From: Zea mays
Lineage: Eukaryota; Streptophyta; Magnoliopsida; Poales; Poaceae
NCBI RefSeq assembly: GCF_902167145.1
Contig: NC_050098.1
Location: forward strand, 81,446,207 to 81,510,206
DNA length: 64,000 nt
Reading direction: 5' to 3'
Shown here: positions 11,683-22,766 of the stretch, one piece after another
How the letters are laid out: each line of letters opens with the position of its first letter
Position numbering within the stretch: position 1 is the stretch's first letter
Program-made: the position numbers and the translations under genes
The notes under the pieces: generated by a model
The model's input: only the letters and a program-made list of their open reading frames with translations
The model's database searches: none
What the model was told of the DNA's origin: nothing

Positions 11683-12922
11683 TCACTCCTCATGCTCCTC
11701 CTCTGCTGAGGTAGGGTCCCACTCCACTGTCCAACCCGGTAGCAAGATGGACGGCCAAGTCACTCCAGCAACCATATCCTCCAGAGAACCTGTAAAAAAT
11801 TATGCCACAAGCAAGGCTGAGTATACTAATACTCAGCTAGACTTACCCGGTGTGAGGAGTCTACTCCTCTACCTCTAGACATGCAGCTGTTTGGCTGAGG
11901 GGTTTGGTTTGCCAAAAGCACTAGCTGAGTCTAAAATCAAGTTTTAGCTTTTCAAGTTTTAGTGTGACTCTCTTAAGACTAAATGTGTACCTAGCTAATC
12001 ATAGATGGTATCAAACATTTAGCAATCAACATCTTTTGCCAAATCAACACATTTCCACTTGTTACTCAATGTAGCAGCATGGATCAAGCAGTCTCATTAG
12101 CTGCGAGAAGCAGACGATTCGAATCGAGTTTATATCCTTGCAAGGTAAACCTAAACACACGACGTGGCGAGGCACTCCGTCCCCACACATATCAACCGTC
12201 CCCATCGATTCCCCATCAACAGATCAGGGCTCACCACCTTGGCGTACAATGCCTCACTGACCCCGACTGCCGTCGTGCAGTGACCACACTTGTACCCACC
12301 ATAACCGGAATAGGAGACCACGTCTCAGGTTGCGTGAGGAATAAAGTCTGCTGCCAGGTTTACTCAGGTACTAGGCTTACCGATTTACCATATTTCTCGG
12401 CATGTGCTTAGTACGTTCAAACGCTTGACATACGGTACCACACCTTAATCCTTATTCAAATTTCCGTCTCGTAGACAATGCATCCCCGTGGACCATTGTC
12501 CACAGACCATCATCATTTCGATATACAAATGGATACAACCAATTCCTAACCTCGCGTGAGTGCTAGAAAAATAACTCGACTTCTACCGAGATCCCTAATC
12601 AGTAAAGCAGCTACTCGACCTAGCATACTAGTATCCATCTCAAAAAGAATCCTTAGTTCATGCAACTAGGGTTTCAGTCAGCTCCTACACTTAAGTGCAC
12701 AACACAAGCCTACAATCATTAAGTGCAGTAAAATAGCATATAAAATTGGTTATGCATAAAACTGGGCTTGCCTTCCAAAGCTGGGGCAGGCAGATCCTCG
12801 ATGGCAGGCTCTGGTGCTGGCTCCTGGGCTACCTCCTGAGCAACTCCTTGCTCCGGAACGAGGATGTACTCTCCGTAAGCGAGATTACAGTCTATCGAAT
12901 GCAATGAATAAGATATATGCAT
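11683..12922 (-). CDS. candidate two-exon ORF inside the B 3' LTR
   Basis: Exon 1 is 12922-12772 (151 nt), from ATG (M-H-I-S-Y-S-L-H-S) through D-C-N-L-A and a Pro/Glu/Gln-rich segment to E-D-L-P-A-P-A-L-E-G, ending at AAG|GCAAGC. Exon 2 is 11789-11683 (107 nt) after the acceptor TTTTTTACAG; it encodes G-V-T-W-P, then P-G-W-T-V-E-W-D and ends E-E-H-E-E and TGA. Phases match (donor phase 1), and the intron is 982 nt. The product would be 85 aa, acidic, without membrane segments or a known domain. The F LTR has the same exon layout with a conserved protein. Whether it is translated is unknown. Confidence 0.45.
11816..11837. repeat. perfect 9-bp inverted repeat upstream of the LTR exon 2 acceptor
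   Basis: GCTGAGTAT-ACTA-ATACTCAGC, a 9-bp stem and 4-nt loop. The same palindrome is unchanged at 29788-29809, 40579-40600 and 50584-50605. On the minus strand it lies about 25 nt upstream of the predicted 3' splice site, where a branch point would be expected. Confidence 0.8.
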
Positions 12923-14834
12923 ATTAATTATACGGCAATTTGTAAATGCTATGTAAGGTGAACAATATTAAAAATAGTGAGTATACTAGGGGTTTCCTTT
13001 ATCGGCCTTAAGGTTTTCATACACTTATTTTATGGTCTTGAATGAACTTAATATTTTAGTTATCCGTTGGATGTTTTCTTTGGTCCCTTGGAGGATTTAA
13101 TTTGTATACCACTATTTTCCCCCATAATTCTCTTTTTACTTTCTATTGTTCTCCTTATCGAGTGCTTTTGAACTACCATGGCAATTAGAATTTTCCAAAA
13201 ATGTTACAAAAATTACAGTGCGTAAATATTGACCTCTATGGTTTATTCTAAAAATTTGAGGTTGAAATTAATTCAGATACTCCTTGTGCAAAAATAACAA
13301 AAGTAAGGGTAAAAGGACACTTTACACTATAGCTCTGATTTAGGTGAGATTTCTGGACTAAAATTTATTTTTGCTTAGATCCATAGATGATTATAGGTAT
13401 CTGTGCTAAAAATTACAGAAAAAGACCAACTGGGTATTTAGTTATGATTTTCTAAAGTTTAATGTCAAAAAGGCACTTATAACTAACTTGTTATTTGAAA
13501 AATGTCAAACAACAGAACTTATATTTTTCCTAGATTAATATCAGCATAATATTAGTTATCCCAAGGATTGGGGTGGGTTCTCCTTGGGGTTAATTTTCTA
13601 ATAGTTTTCTAAGTTTCCATGGGTTTCATAAATAACATGTGGTGCATTTCTTTTGTACCAACAGAGGGCTCAACAGAATTTTCTAGTGAACTATGATACT
13701 AAAGTAAGCTAGCAAAAATGTGGTTGGCCTCTAGTCCTTATTTTAAACTCCCTTTTTCATTTTCTTTAAGTTTGAATCAAAACAAGTTTTAAAGGTAAAC
13801 CTCCCCCTAGTTTGGTGTACTGAGGGATTTATTATTTTCAAACAAGATAGTTAGTGGTTAAGTATCTCTCTAATTTTTATTGACCTCAGTCTAACCGTGT
13901 AGCTATTTTTCCCTTCTTTATTTAGCTTTTGGCCAGTTTACTATTTAAATTGAAACTTTAAAATTTCTTGCAGTACTTAGGGTGTTTGGTATTTTTCCTA
14001 AGTAGTTTATATTATTCAGAACCTAGCAAAATTTGTTTGACCAAATTTGGTTGGATAAAACTGGAGTTATGAATTTTGTGAGCTCTGCCTGTATTTAAAT
14101 GAATAATGTTTAAATGGTTTAATGAAAAACCAGTTTACACCGAGACCCCTGGGCTTTCCCTTAACTAAGCCTTTAAGCCATACCCCTGTGGAACTATTCA
14201 TCTGAGTCACTGACTATTCAAAACCCCCTCGGCTTCTTCTTCTTTTCCCCTAAGCTCCCTCCCCCCTTGAAACAGTAACCGCGGGGAATAAACAGGGTGG
14301 CGCGGCTTACCGGCGGCGAGGAAGGTCCAGCGAAGGGCGGGGTTAGATCCGGGAGGTCCTGGCGGTCACGTCGAGGTGCGACTCGTCGACGGTGATGGCC
14401 GGAATCGGTCGGGCCACATGCGCAGGCGGTCCGGCTCGTCGGCGGCGTACGCTCCGGCCTGTTCACGGCGGTATTGCTCAATCCAGTGGCACATGAAGCT
14501 TCACGGGGTGCTAAGGATGCTACCAGCACAAGGAATCAACGGAAAGCTTACCGTGGAGCTCGGTCTACGTGCGCCGGCGGTCGGGTGAAGTCCGGCGACG
14601 TCGATCTGGTGTCTCCGCTGAGGTAGAGTTCAATCCCCGGCCCTGGGAGCTTCACCGAGGTCCGTAGAGGCTATCCCGAGGGTCGGACGGGGCGGGGAGT
14701 GGCTAGGTTGGCCAGTCTACGGTGATCGTGGCTTGCGCGGCCGTTGGAACCTCGCTCGCGGGGCAAACTCCGGCGAAACTCGAGCTCGGGCTGGGTCAGT
14801 AGCGCTCGGGGGTGTACGGTCGAGGCCAGGATGG

Positions 14835-14842
14835 CTTTTATA
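14835..14842 (-). promoter_or_regulatory. TATA box of the B 3' LTR
   Basis: TATAAAAG on the element sense strand within a GC-rich U3. The partner LTR has the same box at 53598-53605, and F has TATAAAG at the matching place. Confidence 0.6.
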
Positions 14843-15697
14843 GGCACGGGCGTGGACGCGGGGTTGGCGCGGCGTGGGGCTGTGCGCGTGGGCGGAGCGC
14901 CGAGGGCGTGCTCTGGCATGCCAGAACGCGTCGAACACGTGGGCGTTTGATTCTGCCTTTGTTCAAGCGCCTGCAGGGATCACAAACGTGCGAATCTCAC
15001 CAAGGATCTTGTGCAAATCTCTTCCTGGCACCTAGGGCTAGCTAGTTTGTGTAAGTTCCAATGGGAGATATGCCCTAGCTTGTGAGATATGCGGGCGCCA
15101 AGTCAAGTCTGTCGGCACTGTTCACTAGTGACAAAACCGATGTCAAACCATGTCAAACGACCTCGGTTTGAATTCAAATTTTTCAAAGAGGTGCCTTGGG
15201 TGATTTGGATACTTTTTGCTATTTGGTCCAAGTGGTTTTGGTGCCAGCAAAAAGGTGAACACCTTTGATCTTTGGGCTAGGGTGGTTTTGGGGAATTAGA
15301 GAAATTTTGATGGCTCTAGTGTGCTTTCCTCTTGATGTACTAATTTGAGGTTTTTGTTGGGCCTTTTTGCAATATTTCTCTTACTAAATTTTGTAGCTTT
15401 ACTAATACACTTCATCTTTAGTCAAGGTTCCTGTTTATGCTTTGATCATTTGCCCACTCTTTCCCCTTTAATCCCTTGGTTAGGGTGTAAGGGCTTAAGA
15501 AGGAATTAGGGTTTTAGAATCTTGTCTGTGGGTGAACATTGTATGAAGGATATAATTTCTTTCTTGTTATGGTTAATGCTTATCTTAACCATGCCTCTAA
15601 ACTTTGAGTCCTTTCACTTTCCATTTTAGCATAAAGTTTGAGTAGGACCCAATGTGCTTCTTTGGCCAGGGCTTTGGGTAACACCAGGGGTGTTACA

Positions 15698-15712
15698 GCC
15701 CTCCCCCCTTAA
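15698..15712 (-). promoter_or_regulatory. polypurine tract of element B
   Basis: The minus strand reads TAAGGGGGGAGGGC immediately before the LTR start TGTAACACCC. The 240 bp from here to the end of pol at 15954 hold no other signal. Confidence 0.85.
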
Positions 15713-15953
15713 GGGAATCTCATCCCAAGATTAGGTAGGGATCCTGTAGTGGGGGTACCAAAAAGGTTTGTGTTGGTGTGTTGTAGTTTCCTTTAATCAA
15801 GTTTCTCTAGTTAACTGCTCTTCGAATGTCATTCTCTTTGCAACTTCAGAAGGAAGTCCTTCTAGATTTATTTTCACAACTTACTCTACTCTTATCAACT
15901 AGGTTTCTCTTATATTTAGATTCAAAGGGCAGGTGGGGGGTGGTTGTTTTGGG

Positions 15954-16948
15954 TTACGTACCGATTCCTTTAGGTAGAAAGTCGGGGAAGCGAGAACATA
16001 GAAAATCCTCAGTCTCCCACGTAGCCTCTTCTTCTGAATGGTTGCTCCACTGAACCTTATACATTTGGATTGACCTTGCTCGAGTTGATCTTTCCTTTTG
16101 GTCCAATACCTTGACGGGGTGCTCTTGGTAAGACAAGTCTGGTTCTATCTCCAATTCTGGTTCAGGTAGCACTTCCGTGGGTAAGCAGACACACTTCCGT
16201 AGATGAGATACGTGGAACACATCATGAATTGCTGACATATGAGATGGCAACTTCAATTGGTATGCTACAGGTCCACAAGTCTCTTTGATCTCATAGGGCC
16301 CAATATTGCGAGGAGCTAACTTGCCCTTGATTCCAAACCTCTGAACACCTTTGGTGGGTGACACCTTAAGATATACATGGTCCCCCACTTCGAATTGTAG
16401 AGACTTCCTTCTTTTATCATGATAGCTCTTCTGTTTGGCCTGAGCAGCTTCCATGTTCTTCTTAATGACTCTGACTTTCTCCTCGACTTCAAGTACTAAG
16501 TTAGGTCCAAAAATTTCTCTTTCTCCGGCTTGTGACCAATTTAGCGGTGTTCTACACCTTCTCCCACACAAGGCCTCGAACGGTGCCATCTTTAGGCTGG
16601 ACTGGTAGTTGTTATTGTAAGAGAATTCAGCCAAGGAAAGGCACTTATCCCAATTCTTCCCATAGTGCAACACACATGCCCTCAACATGTCTTCCAAAAT
16701 CTGATTTACTCTTTCTATCTGACCATCTGTTTGAGGGTGGTATGCTGAGCTTCTTATCACATGGGTTCCAAGTGACTCTTGCAGCTGCTCCCAGAACGTG
16801 CTACGAACGGTGCTCCTCTGTCTGACACGATAGTCCTTGGTATTCCATGCAAACGCACTATTTGGTCAATATAGATTTCTGCATACTTTTCTGCCCTATG
16901 GGTGGTATGTACTGGCAAGAAATGAGCATTCTTAGTTAGCCTGTCCAC
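15954..16948 (-). pseudogene. pol: B pol: integrase core and chromodomain (frameshifted)
   Basis: The segment 16948-16757 carries the integrase start (M-D-R-L-T-K, R-L-H-G-I-P-R-T-I-V-S-D-R-G). The segment 16760-15954 (268 codons) continues with Y-H-P-Q-T-D-G, E-F-S-Y-N-N, R-C-R-T-P-L, then the chromodomain Y-Q-E-H-P-V-K-V-L-D ... W-S-N-H-S-E-E-E-A-T-W-E-T-E. The two parts are in different frames, with the shift near 16790-16810 compared with F. It is homologous to 34197-35200 in F. The chromodomain is the histone-mark-reading tail expected to direct such elements to heterochromatin. Confidence 0.88.
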
Positions 16949-16972
16949 AATGACCCAAATAGAATCGTGGTG

Positions 16973-18733
16973 TCAGGATGTGTTGGGTAAACCCACAATA
17001 AAATCCATGCTGAGGTCCTCCCATTTCCAAGATTGTATGGGAAGAGGCTGTAAGGTACCCGCTACCTTCAAATGACAAGCCTTTATTCTTTGGCAAGTGT
17101 CACATTCAGATACATACTTAGCAATTTCCCTCTTCATTGGGGTCCACCAATACAAAGATTTGAGATCATGATACATCTTGTTACTGCTGGGGTGCATGGA
17201 AAATTTGGAAAGATGAGCTTCATCCAATATTTTCTGCCTGAGTTCTGGATTCTTAGGAACAACCAATCGGTCTCCAAACCATAGAACTCCCTTGCTGTCC
17301 TGACGAAAGCATTTGTACTTATCCACCTTTTGTTCGAGCATCTCCTTAATAACTTGAACACCCTTGTCACCAATCTGTGCCCGGACTATTTACTCATGTA
17401 GAGTGGGCTCTACTGAGATATAATTCAAGGTACCTGGGGAAATAACTTCCACGTTCGGCTTGCGCAACTCGTCACATAGAGTGGCGATCTTAGAGTCCAT
17501 AGTTACACAGTTACACTGGGCTTTTCGACTTAGGGCATCTGCCACAACATTGGCCTTGTCCGGATGGTAATGCACTTCCGAATCATAGTCCTTGATCAAT
17601 TCCAACGATCTTCTCTACCTCATATTAAGATCAACCTGAGTGAAAATATACTTGAGACTCTTGTGATCAATATAAATATTATAATGAGCTCCCATTAGAT
17701 AATTTCTCCATATCTTTAGAGCATGAACTACTGGTGCTAACTCTAGATCATGTGTGGGGTAGTTCTGCTCATGAGGCCTGAGTGCTCTGGATGCATAGGA
17801 AATAACTCTATTGTCTTGCATCAAGACACATCCCAATCCAGTGCCTGAAGCATCGCAATAAACATCGAAAGATTTGGTGTTGTCAGGCTGTGCTAGCACG
17901 GGTGCTGTCGTCAGATGCTGCCTCAATGTATGAAAGGCATCCTCACATTTCTGACTCCATTCATACTTTACTCCTTTCTTCAACAATTCAGTCATTAGCT
18001 TTGCAATCCTAGAGAAATCCAGAATGAATCACCGATAATATCCTGCCAATCCTAGAAAACTCTGAATCTGCCGTACGGTGGTAGGAGGCTTCCAATCCAT
18101 CACTTATTGAACTTTCTCAGGATCAACTGATATCCCATCTTGAGAAATGGTGTGACCCAAACATTTAATTTCCCTCAGCCAGAAATCACATTTTGACAAC
18201 TTAGCATATAAGCGGTGATCGCGCAGTTGCTGAAGTACGATGTGTAAATGCTCAGTATGCTCGTCTTCATTCTTTGAATAGACCAAGATATCATCAATGA
18301 AGACCACCACAAACTGTCTAGCTCTGGCATAAACACTGAGTTCATCAAATACATGAAATATGTCGGGGCATTGGTCAACCCGAATGACATTACCAAGTAC
18401 TCATAAAGTCCATATCTGGTAGAGAAAGCCGTCTTCGGAATATCGCTGGCCCTGATCTTGATCTGATGATAGCCAGAGCGAAGGTCTATGTTGGAAAACA
18501 CCTTGGCTCCCACCAACTGATCAAACAATACATCAATGCGGGGCAACAGATACTTATTTTTGATTGCTACCGCATTGAGAGGGCGGTAATCCACACACAA
18601 TCTCAGACTCTCATCCTTCTTCTTCACGAACAATGCTGGACATCCCCATGGTGAAGTACTTGGGCAAATGAATCCCTTGTCCAACAACTCTTGTAACTCC
18701 TTCTTCAGTTCTGCTAACTCTGCTGGAGGCATC
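16973..18733 (-). pseudogene. pol: B pol: reverse transcriptase, RNase H and integrase zinc finger (multiple stops)
   Basis: The RT from 18732 shows [23 protein letters not shown] and V-F-I-D-D-I-L-V-Y. RNase H shows Y-C-D-A-S-G-T and H-D-L-E-L. The integrase zinc finger shows C-D-T-C-Q-R. It is broken by a frameshift near 18320, TAA at 18104, TAG at 17615-17617 (F has CAG), TAA at 17390 and TGA at 16973. Element E cut the gene just upstream of codons M-P-P-A-E-L, so the remaining N-terminal part lies at 46903 onward. Confidence 0.88.
18729..18733. repeat. left target-site duplication of element E
   Basis: gcatc, repeated exactly at 46898-46902. This fixes the borders of E without ambiguity. 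Confidence 0.95.
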
Positions 18734-20207
18734 TGAAAGGATCACGATGCCCAAGAGGGGGGGTGAATTGGGCTTCTCTAAAAATCAACACTAATTAAAA
18801 CCTAAGCAAGAGCTAAACAAGAGCCCAACTTCACCCCAACAACTAGCACTAAGAATATAATACTAGAAATGTAACAAAGCTAAGATAATACTTCAAATAC
18901 TTGCTAAACAAATACACAATGTAAAGTGCTTGAATTAAGTGCGGAATGTAAAGCAAAGTTTAGAAGACTCCTCCAATTTTTCCCGAGGTATCGAAGAGTC
19001 GGCACTCTCCACTAGTCCTCGTTGGAGCACCCGCGCAAGGGTATCGCTCCCCCTTGGTCCTCGCAAGAACCAAGTGCTCACTACGAGATGATCCTTTGCC
19101 ACTCCGGCGCGGTGGATCCCTCGAGACCGCTTACAAACTTGAGTCGGGTCACCAACAAGATCTTCACGGTGATCACCGAGCTCCCAACGCCACCAAACCG
19201 TCTAGGTGATGCCGATCACCAAGAGTAACAAGCCGTAGACTTTCGCTTGACCAAGAGAAGCCTAATGCAAGTGGTGTGTGCTCTAGGTGGCTCTCACTAG
19301 CGCTAATGAGGAACAAGCGCGGATTATGATTCTCTAATCTCCTCACTAGGCTTTTGGTGCTTGCAATGCTCTAGCAATGTGCTGGAATAAATGTGGAGTG
19401 CAAGACATTGAATATGGTGGGTGGAGGGGGTATAAATAGCCCTCACCCACCAACTAGCCGTTGCAGGCAATTCACTGCGCGATGGCGCACCGGACAGTCC
19501 GGTGCGCCACCGGTGCGCCAACGGTCGTTTCCAACAGCTAGTTCTGACAGAGAGCCGTTGGACTCATGGCGCACCGGACAGTGAACAGTCCACTGTCCGG
19601 TGCACACCGGACAGTCCGGTGCGGTGTCCGGTGTGCCACTAAAATTCAACTCTGAAAACTGCGCTCTCGGGTTTCTGCGAAGGGAGAAGACTCTGTCGTG
19701 GACCAGCCTGGCCCCACCTGGCAGAGGGTGCACCGGACAGTCCGGTGCACACCGAACAGTCCGGTGCCCCAAAGCCAGAAACACTAACTCTTGTTTTTCA
19801 GCTGATTTTCAAATCGGTTTTCGCTCTAACTTGTGTGTGAGTTCTAGAGTGACACCTAGCACTGTATATGAGTGAGATTGTGCACCAACACTACACTAGA
19901 ACTCTCTTGGTCAAACTACTCATCGACAACCCCTCTTTATAGTACGGCTAAAAGAGAATAAAAGACCTAACTAAATCGCGAGTGTCCACATCTCCTTGAC
20001 ACTCGGACTCCGTAGACCTTCACTTTTTGTTCCGTCGTTTTAGCCGTCGCTTCGAGTTCTTATCTCCGGGATTGTTTTCACCGTTGTAGTACTTCTACCT
20101 GTCATGCGACCTAACTTACCATTTGTCTCTGCAAAACACACGTTAGTCACATATAATATTACGTTGTCATTAATCACTAAAACCAACCAGGGGCCTAGAT
20201 GCTTTCA
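18734..20207 (-). repeat. 3' LTR of element E
   Basis: A 1474-bp LTR from TGAAAGCATC (20207) to GATCCTTTCA (18734). It is 22 bp shorter than its partner because one tandem 22-bp unit is absent near 19510-19530. A TATA-type box lies at 19431-19439 (TATAAATAG on plus, TATTTATA in element sense). The TG...CA ends are intact. Confidence 0.95.
19488..19767. repeat. Sirevirus GC palindromes CACCGGACAGTCCGGTG
   Basis: Near-perfect palindromes occur at 19488-19504, 19605-19621, 19731-19747 and (one mismatch) near 19749-19765. They also recur in the 5' LTR (about 46156-46455) and, degenerate, at about 23806-23975. Conserved palindromes of this kind in U3 are a known Sirevirus trait and are presumed regulatory or chromatin signals. 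The CpG-rich core is unlike the AT-rich surroundings. Confidence 0.8.
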
Positions 20208-20645
20208 ATCTCCCCCTTTTTGGTGATTGATGACAACCCTACAAGTTTTGTGAGAGTAGTTTGTTTTGAAGATTCTGTCAATAGAAAGAATGGTTAGTTA
20301 TACTCAGTAATTTTTGACAGAAAGAATGTGTACCATAATAATAAGAGTGAGCGCATACACATCATAAGATTCTTGTTCATGTAAAAGTGAAGTTAAATTT
20401 ATGAAACAAGAGCTAGAAGACTGGTGATAAAATATAAGGTGAAAACATAATACACACAGTCAATCATATGCAACGAGAGTATATGACGAGTTTGTGAGCC
20501 AAAAACATCAAGCTAGTACAGAGAGTAGCAAGCACATATATTACATCAAAATGACTCTGACTCTCTACTAACTCTCTAACTCCCCCTAGCTCTCACAACT
20601 CATATCTCTCCCCCTTTGGCGTCAAACACCAAAAGGGACCTGAAC
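20208..20645 (-). promoter_or_regulatory. polypurine tract of E and following non-coding stretch
   Basis: The minus strand AAAAAGGGGGAGAT abuts the 3' LTR (20208-20222). Two further tracts on the same strand, at about 20580 (ctccccct) and 20602-20613 (ctctccccctt), sit before the stop of the env-position ORF. Another is at about 24213. Multiple polypurine tracts are typical of Sireviruses. The rest is AT-rich without coding signal. Confidence 0.75.
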
Positions 20646-22766
20646 CTAAACATCTGAAGTAGGAGGAGGCGGCGGGGGCGCATCCGGTCGTGGTCGAGGT
20701 AGCAGAGCAAACGCCGGCGGAGGGTCAGAGTCAGTCTCGGATCCAGGATCTGCGGTAGAAGCTGGAGCTGGTACTGACTCGGACAGAGGCCGCGCTGCAG
20801 GAGCTACCGGAACAGAAGCGGTCACAGATACTGCCACAGCTGTAGTGGTAACAGCAGATGCTGGTGGCACTGGCGGATGCGGACAGACAGAGCTGAGAAC
20901 CGGAGAGGTGAACGCCAAAGTGACCGGCCGGAGCGGAGAGGTACCGACAGGGGGTCCTGACAAAATCGATGGCACCACTGGAGCGTGAAGCGGAGGAGGT
21001 GGAGCAGACTGAACCGGAGGTGCTGAGATACCAGAATGCTGAAGCATAAGGGCCATGAATGCCCTACTCTCAGCCCGATCCTGAAGTAGCTGCTGCTGAA
21101 GTGCATCCTGCCTGTCCTGCATGCTCTGAAACATCGAGAGCATCGTCTCGGATAACCGGGCCTGCTCGGCTGCCAGGTTGGCCAGAATCGTCGCAAGAGC
21201 AGGGTCCATAGCCGGAGGAGGAGCAGGGGCAGCACGAGAACTCCCAGCCTCATGATCATGTGAGCGTGGAGGCATAGGAGGCGGAGGCGGAGGAGGAACC
21301 CCAAAATCATCATCATCATCATCATCATCAGCTGCTGTACCCTGAGTGTCAAACTGTCGAAGAGCTGCATCCTCGGCCTGAGAGTCAAACACAGAAGCAG
21401 AAGCTGGCACAGCAATCTCAGGAGCAGGACGATAGGATCCAAAAACAAGGCGAGAGGCCTCAAGGGTGCTCTGAAATCGAGGGGGCTGAATCAGCTGCGC
21501 AAAGATGTGGCACAAGTAGTGAGCATAAGGCAACTGCCGACGAGCACGAATCCCATCCAGAACGGTGTCCTCGATCTCACAAATCAGGAAGTCCACAATG
21601 TCAAACTCAGAGTGGGAGACCAGGGCACCAAGGAGCCAAAGCTGAATATGAGTGGTAGCCTCCCTGTATCCCATCCTCGGCAGAAGAGTCCGTCTGATGA
21701 GCTCATATAAGTACTTTGCTGCTGTAGTAAAGTCTGCTGGTGAACGTCGCGACCCATCTGTGAAAGGCGGGCGGAACAGAGCCGCGACGTGAGCTGTCCC
21801 TGGAGCCACACCGCCATGAGGGCGACGAGGAGGGTCAGAAGAGCCGTAGCAGAGGCTGTGAAGGCGAGTCGTCGACTCTGGGAATCCAAAGAGCTGACGG
21901 ATCTGACTGGCAGTAATTGTGACATCCTCTTGCTCAAAGCGGAACCTCATCCAGTGATGATCCGGGTCAATCCAAACAGAGGCGTAGAAGACTCGGACCC
22001 ACTCCTCAACATATCTGCCGCTGATAGTCAGAAGGGTCTGAAGGCCAGGCAGATAGGTGAGATGCGGCTCAGAGTCAGCACCGGCTGCAAGCAGAAAGGC
22101 TGGAAGATCCAAAAGCCGGTGCACTCGCAGAGCTATCTGAGCAGACATCTGAGCTCTGAAGAATGACTCCTGAATCCGTGTGCTGAAAAGATCACCTGCT
22201 GCAGGGTCTCTCTGAGCTGGTAGCCAAGACTCCACGGGTACATACCTGAACCGATGTACCCGTGCCGCAGTAGCACGCTGAAGATCAAACAGACGAGGAT
22301 CCGAAACCAGAGGACGGACCTCAATCTCATCACGCTCCCGGAATCGGGGTGGAGGGACAGGAGGAGCTGAAGCGGGAGCGGGAGCAGGGGAAGCAGTGGA
22401 AGCTGGCGTAGAGGAGGTAGTGGGTATGGCTGTGGAGGTGGATGGAGCAATAGGAGTGACGGGAGCAGGCAGAGTGGGTGGAGGAGTGGAAGCGGAGGTG
22501 TGAGAGGAGGAGCGAGGCCGGGAGGTGAGACGACGAGCACGGAATGCAATATGATCGGATGGAGTCTGCGGCTGATCTCCAAGTGCGGCCTGCGCAGCGG
22601 CTGCTGTAGCTGCTGCCGCTGCACGGGCTTCTCTGTCCGCACGCCTCTTCTTGCGGCCTTCCTGCTGCTCCAAGTAAACAGTCTTGCCCTTGACCTGCCT
22701 GAAGGGGCGACGAGGATCCTCATCATCGCCACCCCCTGGCGCCGACGCATTCTTCGTGCACGACAT
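20646..22766 (-). CDS. 706-codon ORF in the envelope-like position of Sirevirus E
   Basis: It is fully open from ATG at 22766 to the stop at 20646, downstream of pol in element order. Residues 1-75 are basic and Ala-rich (G-R-K-K-R-R-A-D-R). Residues 76-150 are Ser/Thr/Pro-rich. Residues ~150-430 form the only globular-looking part (W-L-P-A-Q-R-D, R-V-F-Y-A-S-V-W-I-D-P, I-R-Q-L-F-G-F-P). The remainder has an eight-Asp run from a (tca)n repeat, poly-Pro, a Gln-rich helical segment (~535-585) and a Pro/Val/Ala tail. I see no signal peptide or clear membrane helix, so 'envelope' describes position only. The globular part recalls the plant retrotransposon ORF-1/transposon-protein families found in Athila-like elements; this is a weak inference. 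Long overlapping ORFs in other frames reflect its GC bias. Confidence 0.75.
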   Translation of the reverse strand: MSCTKNASAPGGGDDEDPRRPFRQVKGKTVYLEQQEGRKKRRADREARAAAAATAAAAQAALGDQPQTPSDHIAFRARRLTSRPRSSSHTSASTPPPTLPAPVTPIAPSTSTAIPTTSSTPASTASPAPAPASAPPVPPPRFRERDEIEVRPLVSDPRLFDLQRATAARVHRFRYVPVESWLPAQRDPAAGDLFSTRIQESFFRAQMSAQIALRVHRLLDLPAFLLAAGADSEPHLTYLPGLQTLLTISGRYVEEWVRVFYASVWIDPDHHWMRFRFEQEDVTITASQIRQLFGFPESTTRLHSLCYGSSDPPRRPHGGVAPGTAHVAALFRPPFTDGSRRSPADFTTAAKYLYELIRRTLLPRMGYREATTHIQLWLLGALVSHSEFDIVDFLICEIEDTVLDGIRARRQLPYAHYLCHIFAQLIQPPRFQSTLEASRLVFGSYRPAPEIAVPASASVFDSQAEDAALRQFDTQGTAADDDDDDDDFGVPPPPPPPMPPRSHDHEAGSSRAAPAPPPAMDPALATILANLAAEQARLSETMLSMFQSMQDRQDALQQQLLQDRAESRAFMALMLQHSGISAPPVQSAPPPPLHAPVVPSILSGPPVGTSPLRPVTLAFTSPVLSSVCPHPPVPPASAVTTTAVAVSVTASVPVAPAARPLSESVPAPASTADPGSETDSDPPPAFALLPRPRPDAPPPPPPTSDV

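Larger units (their letters stand above)
11369..15697 (-). repeat. 3' LTR of element B
   Basis: A 4329-bp LTR. On the minus strand it runs TGTAACACCC (15697) to CCGCCACA (11369). Its partner is 50137-54459; roughly 23 differences in the first ~450 bp suggest about 5% divergence. It resembles the LTR of F over much of its length, so the two are sister families. A sense TATA box (TATAAAAG) lies at 14835-14842. The AT-rich 12960-14150 stretch holds no coding signal. A 9-bp-stem palindrome lies at 11816-11837. Confidence 0.93.

Noticed and set aside
19431..19439. TATAAATAG as an antisense promoter in the E LTR
   Set aside because: The motif reads TATTTATA in element sense and could be the ordinary sense TATA box; strand use cannot be decided from sequence.
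20822..21463. 213-codon minus-strand ORF overlapping the env-position ORF, and the 224-codon one at 22133-22807
   Set aside because: Shadow frames of the GC-rich, low-complexity 706-codon ORF.
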